DNA of 17,078 nucleotides, taken from contig DRHE01000008.1 in NCBI GenBank assembly GCA_011049745.1, positions 1 through 17,078 on the forward strand, read 5' to 3'. Shown one piece after another: positions 14,934 to 17,078 of this stretch. Origin of the DNA: Spirochaetales bacterium (lineage in GTDB: Bacteria; Spirochaetota; Spirochaetia; SZUA-6; DRHE01). Made by a program: the position numbers and the translations under genes. Position 1 is the first letter of the stretch, and every line of letters begins with the position of its first letter. The notes under the pieces were generated by a model that saw only the letters and a list, made by a program, of their open reading frames with translations, was not told the origin of the DNA and searched no databases.

Positions 14934-15830
14934 TCAAAGGAAATCAGTGGAGGAGATGTTGAGTAGTAAAAATGTTCCTGTTTCACAGCCTATGTGGGCG
15001 GCTACAACCGGACATTTGGCCATTAGAAGGAAGAATATCGGTTTTTCCTCAGAAGAGAGGGTCTCAAAATTGCCCTGCCCCTTGCTGATTATAAGCTGGG
15101 CCTGATTGTAAGCTTCTGAAAACTCCGGCGAGCAGAGTGATAGAAGTGTGCCGGGAGCATCGACTCCATTCGTAATAACCCGTGCGACGCCGGTAATTCC
15201 GCATTCCTCGGCATCAGCCACTAATGCATCATTTATAATCGCTCCACCTTTAACTGCAAAGGTAATTTTTTTGTCTGGATAGAGTCTCTTGATCTCTTCA
15301 ATCAGCAAGCGGTCAAAGACTATCTCACCGGCATTATCCCCGAGGTAGAGAATATTTTCAGCCTGTTTTAGAGCGCTTTCAAAAGCGGGATAATTAAAAA
15401 ACTCTTCCTCCTCCTCTTTAACCGCCCGCTCTTCCTTGATCAACAGCTCTCTTACGTTTTCAGTGATATCGTTGGAGTTATATATGCCGTAATCGATTAT
15501 ATTTCCGACAATAGAGATCTCAACTGCTTCAATAAGCGGGTTCGGCGATGATGCAATTCTCTTTTTCAGCTCGTTATACATGGAAAAGGCAAATTTATTG
15601 CTCTTCTGTTTAATCTCCAGGTAAGGGTCCTTCCGCCGGGTTATATCGGTTACCAGGCGGTAGACAAGACGGCCCATTTCAGGAGGCGAAGAGTTCAGAG
15701 AGAAATCAGGGAGTTTTTGAGACAATTCAATAAGGATTCTATTTTGTGTTTTTTCATCAGCACCGGAAATTTTAGCTGCTTCTAATGCCTGCCTGAAAAA
15801 ACAGACAATACAGCCGGGATAGGTTCTCAA
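14934..15830 (-). CDS. DUF89 / ARMT1-like metal-dependent phosphatase
   Basis: This 298-residue protein belongs to the DUF89 (ARMT1-like) family, metal-dependent phosphatases proposed to remove phosphate from damaged or surplus sugar- and cofactor-phosphates. The metal site is recognisable as GDNAGEIVFD (164-173), with Asp165 and Asn166, and Asp201 in the GAIINDA region. The family motif KGQGNFETL (250-258) with Lys250 is also present. A CxxC near the N-terminus (Cys7, Cys10 in GCIVC) is typical of the prokaryotic stand-alone subgroup. The start is TTG at 15830, with GAGG seven bases upstream and an in-frame stop just before. The next in-frame Met is residue 52 and would remove the CxxC. Its substrate cannot be deduced. 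htpG follows downstream after 65 nt. Confidence 0.85.
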   Translation of the reverse strand: MRTYPGCIVCFFRQALEAAKISGADEKTQNRILIELSQKLPDFSLNSSPPEMGRLVYRLVTDITRRKDPYLEIKQKSNKFAFSMYNELKKRIASSPNPLIEAVEISIVGNIIDYGIYNSNDITENVRELLIKEERAVKEEEEEFFNYPAFESALKQAENILYLGDNAGEIVFDRLLIEEIKRLYPDKKITFAVKGGAIINDALVADAEECGITGVARVITNGVDAPGTLLSLCSPEFSEAYNQAQLIISKGQGNFETLSSEEKPIFFLLMAKCPVVAAHIGCETGTFLLLNISSTDFL

Positions 15831-15862
15831 TTTATTGCCTCAGATACAAGCTTTTGGTCTTC

Positions 15863-15892
15863 TTTATAGCCTGTTTGAATTACTTTAAGCAA
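15863..15892 (-). promoter_or_regulatory. Candidate promoter for the DUF89 gene
   Basis: On the - strand, TTGCTT (complement of 15887-15892), an 18-base spacer and TATAAA (complement of 15863-15868) would start transcription near 15856, about 25 nt before the TTG start codon. The -10 is good and the -35 weak. The -35 overlaps the first copy of the GCAATACCAC repeat, so a protein bound there could block or aid polymerase. Confidence 0.4.
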
Positions 15893-15964
15893 TACCACTC
15901 AAATGCAGTTGAAGATGGAACATGCCGGTATGGTACTGCGATGGGCAATACCACCTGTGAAATG
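15889..15964. repeat. Paired GCAATACCAC repeat in divergent intergenic region
   Basis: GCAATACCAC occurs at 15889-15898 and 15945-15954, a spacing of 56 bases. Each copy is followed after a short gap by AAATGCAGT or AAATGCGGT. A near-complementary GGTACTGC at 15932-15939 can pair with the second copy (one mismatch, 5-base loop). Together they look like a two-site operator or a diverged duplication between the DUF89 and CsgG-like genes. No known binding site is recognised. Confidence 0.4.
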
Positions 15965-15971
15965 CGGTGTC

Positions 15972-16000
15972 TTGATTTCTCACGTAGGCTGAATTATAGT
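15972..16000 (+). promoter_or_regulatory. Promoter directly abutting the CsgG-like/PEGA gene
   Basis: TTGATT (15972-15977), a 17-base spacer and TATAGT (15995-16000) leave only six bases before the ATG at 16007. A usual start point seven bases after the -10 would coincide with the A of the start codon. No Shine-Dalgarno sequence is present in the preceding 20 bases, consistent with a leaderless message. Confidence 0.5.
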
Positions 16001-16006
16001 TGATCC

Positions 16007-17078
16007 ATGGCTTTTTTAAATAAAAAAGTAATCAGATTTTTCAGTATGGCTTTGCTTTTATTAAGCCTTTTTATTCCCATAAAGGCGGCAGCAGGCCCGG
16101 TAAGCATAGCCTTTCTGGAAATAGTGAACAGCGGTGTGGATCCGCGCTACGACTATCTGGAGGGGATTATCAGGGGCATACTTCTCTATGATCTATCCAC
16201 GGAAGAGGGCATAGATGTGGTGGACCGTGCTGATCTGGAAAGTATACTGAGCGAACAGGAACTCAAGCTCAACAATCTTACTGAAAATGAAAGTGCGGCA
16301 CTTCAGGTTGGTAGAATATTGGGCGCTGATTATCTATTAAAAGGCGAGTATGTTTTCCTGGGCAAAGAAGTGCTGATAATAGTTAGCCTGATCGATGTAA
16401 TTACCGCCCGCTCTCTGGCCTTTTCCGAACGCGGAAGCAGTGAAAACATGATTCATTCACTAGCCGAGCAGATATTTTTCCGCGTTACCGGAGAGAAAGT
16501 TGTGCTGCAGTCTGAGAATCGAGACCGTTCCATTATTTCGCTTAAAGACGAGACTCCGGGAAGCATAGCCCTGTACTCCCACCTGATAGGTGCCGAGATT
16601 TTTCTTGATGATGAATTTATCGGCTATACCACGGGCAATGCCAGGGTGCCCTTTTTAATTGAAAATCTTTATCCCGGGAAACACCTGGTACGGATCCAGC
16701 TCCATTCCTTTGGCGTGGTAAAACAGCCGGAAATTATTTTTGAAGACTGGCAGGAAGAGGTACAGGTAAAACCTGGCAAACAACATGTTATTCGGGCCAA
16801 AGCTTATCACTTTAATGAGCAGCTTTATGATTTAATAAAACTGCTTCGTGAAGATATCAGTATCCGCTCTATTAATATAGAAAAGACCGTAATCCGCCGC
16901 CATGAGGTTTCCTTTGTCAACCGTCGGGGAGAAGAGGTGATAATCCAGCTTGATCTCAAAGCGGCAGCGGGGGATGAGAAGATAGATATTGAGGCGGTTC
17001 TTACCTATCAGGGCGAGGTGTTTACTTTCATGGTGAGTGTAAAAGAGGGAGAGCGAAAAGAGCTTAAGCAAGAGATAG
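16007..17078 (+). CDS. Secreted CsgG-like/PEGA-domain protein, 3' end cut by window
   Basis: A frame opens at ATG 16007 and runs 357 codons to the window edge without a stop, so the gene is partial. Residues 1-29 form a signal peptide ending in IKAAAG. Residues about 31-165 resemble the CsgG/LpoB-type domain: VSIAFLEIVNSG at 32-43, VVDRADLESILSEQELKLNN at 71-90 and GRILGADYLLKGEYV at 102-116 follow the usual family layout. A PEGA-like segment lies at about 195-232 (GAEIFLDDEFIGYTTG, then LYPGKHLVRI). The remainder to residue 357 is beta-rich and unrecognised. No lipobox cysteine follows the signal peptide. It is probably an envelope protein that helps assemble or anchor a larger structure; that role is inference. 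It is divergent from the DUF89 gene. Confidence 0.82.
   Translation, partial: MAFLNKKVIRFFSMALLLLSLFIPIKAAAGPVSIAFLEIVNSGVDPRYDYLEGIIRGILLYDLSTEEGIDVVDRADLESILSEQELKLNNLTENESAALQVGRILGADYLLKGEYVFLGKEVLIIVSLIDVITARSLAFSERGSSENMIHSLAEQIFFRVTGEKVVLQSENRDRSIISLKDETPGSIALYSHLIGAEIFLDDEFIGYTTGNARVPFLIENLYPGKHLVRIQLHSFGVVKQPEIIFEDWQEEVQVKPGKQHVIRAKAYHFNEQLYDLIKLLREDISIRSINIEKTVIRRHEVSFVNRRGEEVIIQLDLKAAAGDEKIDIEAVLTYQGEVFTFMVSVKEGERKELKQEI

Noticed and set aside
16832..17071. A 79-codon - strand frame opposite the CsgG-like gene.
   Set aside because: It is antisense to a better-supported coding frame and has no domain features.
17070..17078. TAG at the last bases as the stop codon of the CsgG-like gene.
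   Set aside because: Counting from ATG 16007, the frame ends ATA then a single G; that TAG is out of frame, so the gene continues past the window.

Overview
The window looks like chromosomal backbone from a Gram-negative-type bacterium, most likely a spirochaete. This assignment is inference. It rests on several things together: rho next to rpmE; a secreted TPR–NHL–VWA-like protein; a secreted CsgG-like/PEGA protein; small stand-alone cyclic-nucleotide-binding proteins; a TGS-containing nucleoside kinase; and HD-GYP and PilZ c-di-GMP proteins. Base composition is moderately AT-rich by eye. I see no phage, transposon, CRISPR or integron sequence, and no stretch over 300 bases lacks a gene.

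Layout. 1–2239 (+): consensus promoter, rho with a long disordered N-terminal extension, then rpmE (ribosomal protein L31). 2292–3137 (−): two tandem small cyclic-nucleotide-binding-domain proteins, divergent from galK–surE (+, 3218–5123). 5174–7385 (+): an unrecognised 56-residue ORF, then a secreted TPR/NHL/VWA-like protein. 7401–8546 (−): a secreted protein with an apparent duplicated NTF2-like module. It is divergent, through two near-perfect sigma-70-type promoters, from a PilZ gene (+, 8682–9038). 9049–11869 (−): an HD-GYP gene followed closely by a TGS-type nucleoside kinase. 11974–12816 (+): a two-helix membrane protein. 12825–12911 (−): tRNA-Leu(UAA) with its own promoter. 12994–15830 (−): a DUF89 (ARMT1-like) phosphatase gene followed by htpG. 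16007 to the window end (+): a secreted CsgG-like/PEGA protein cut by the window edge.

Themes. Nucleotide second messengers recur: two cNMP-binding proteins, one PilZ protein and one HD-GYP protein. Envelope or periplasmic proteins recur at 5373, 7401, 11974 and 16007. Metabolite repair or turnover may link SurE, the DUF89 phosphatase and the nucleoside kinase. There is no obvious new multigene defence or mobile system.

The observations I rate highest are: two exported-protein genes whose predicted promoters put the transcription start on or next to the start codon (possible leaderless mRNAs); a HD-GYP protein with Cys where a conserved metal-ligand Asp is expected; a VWA-like domain with a degenerate metal site; and a run of four convergent junctions without an intrinsic terminator.
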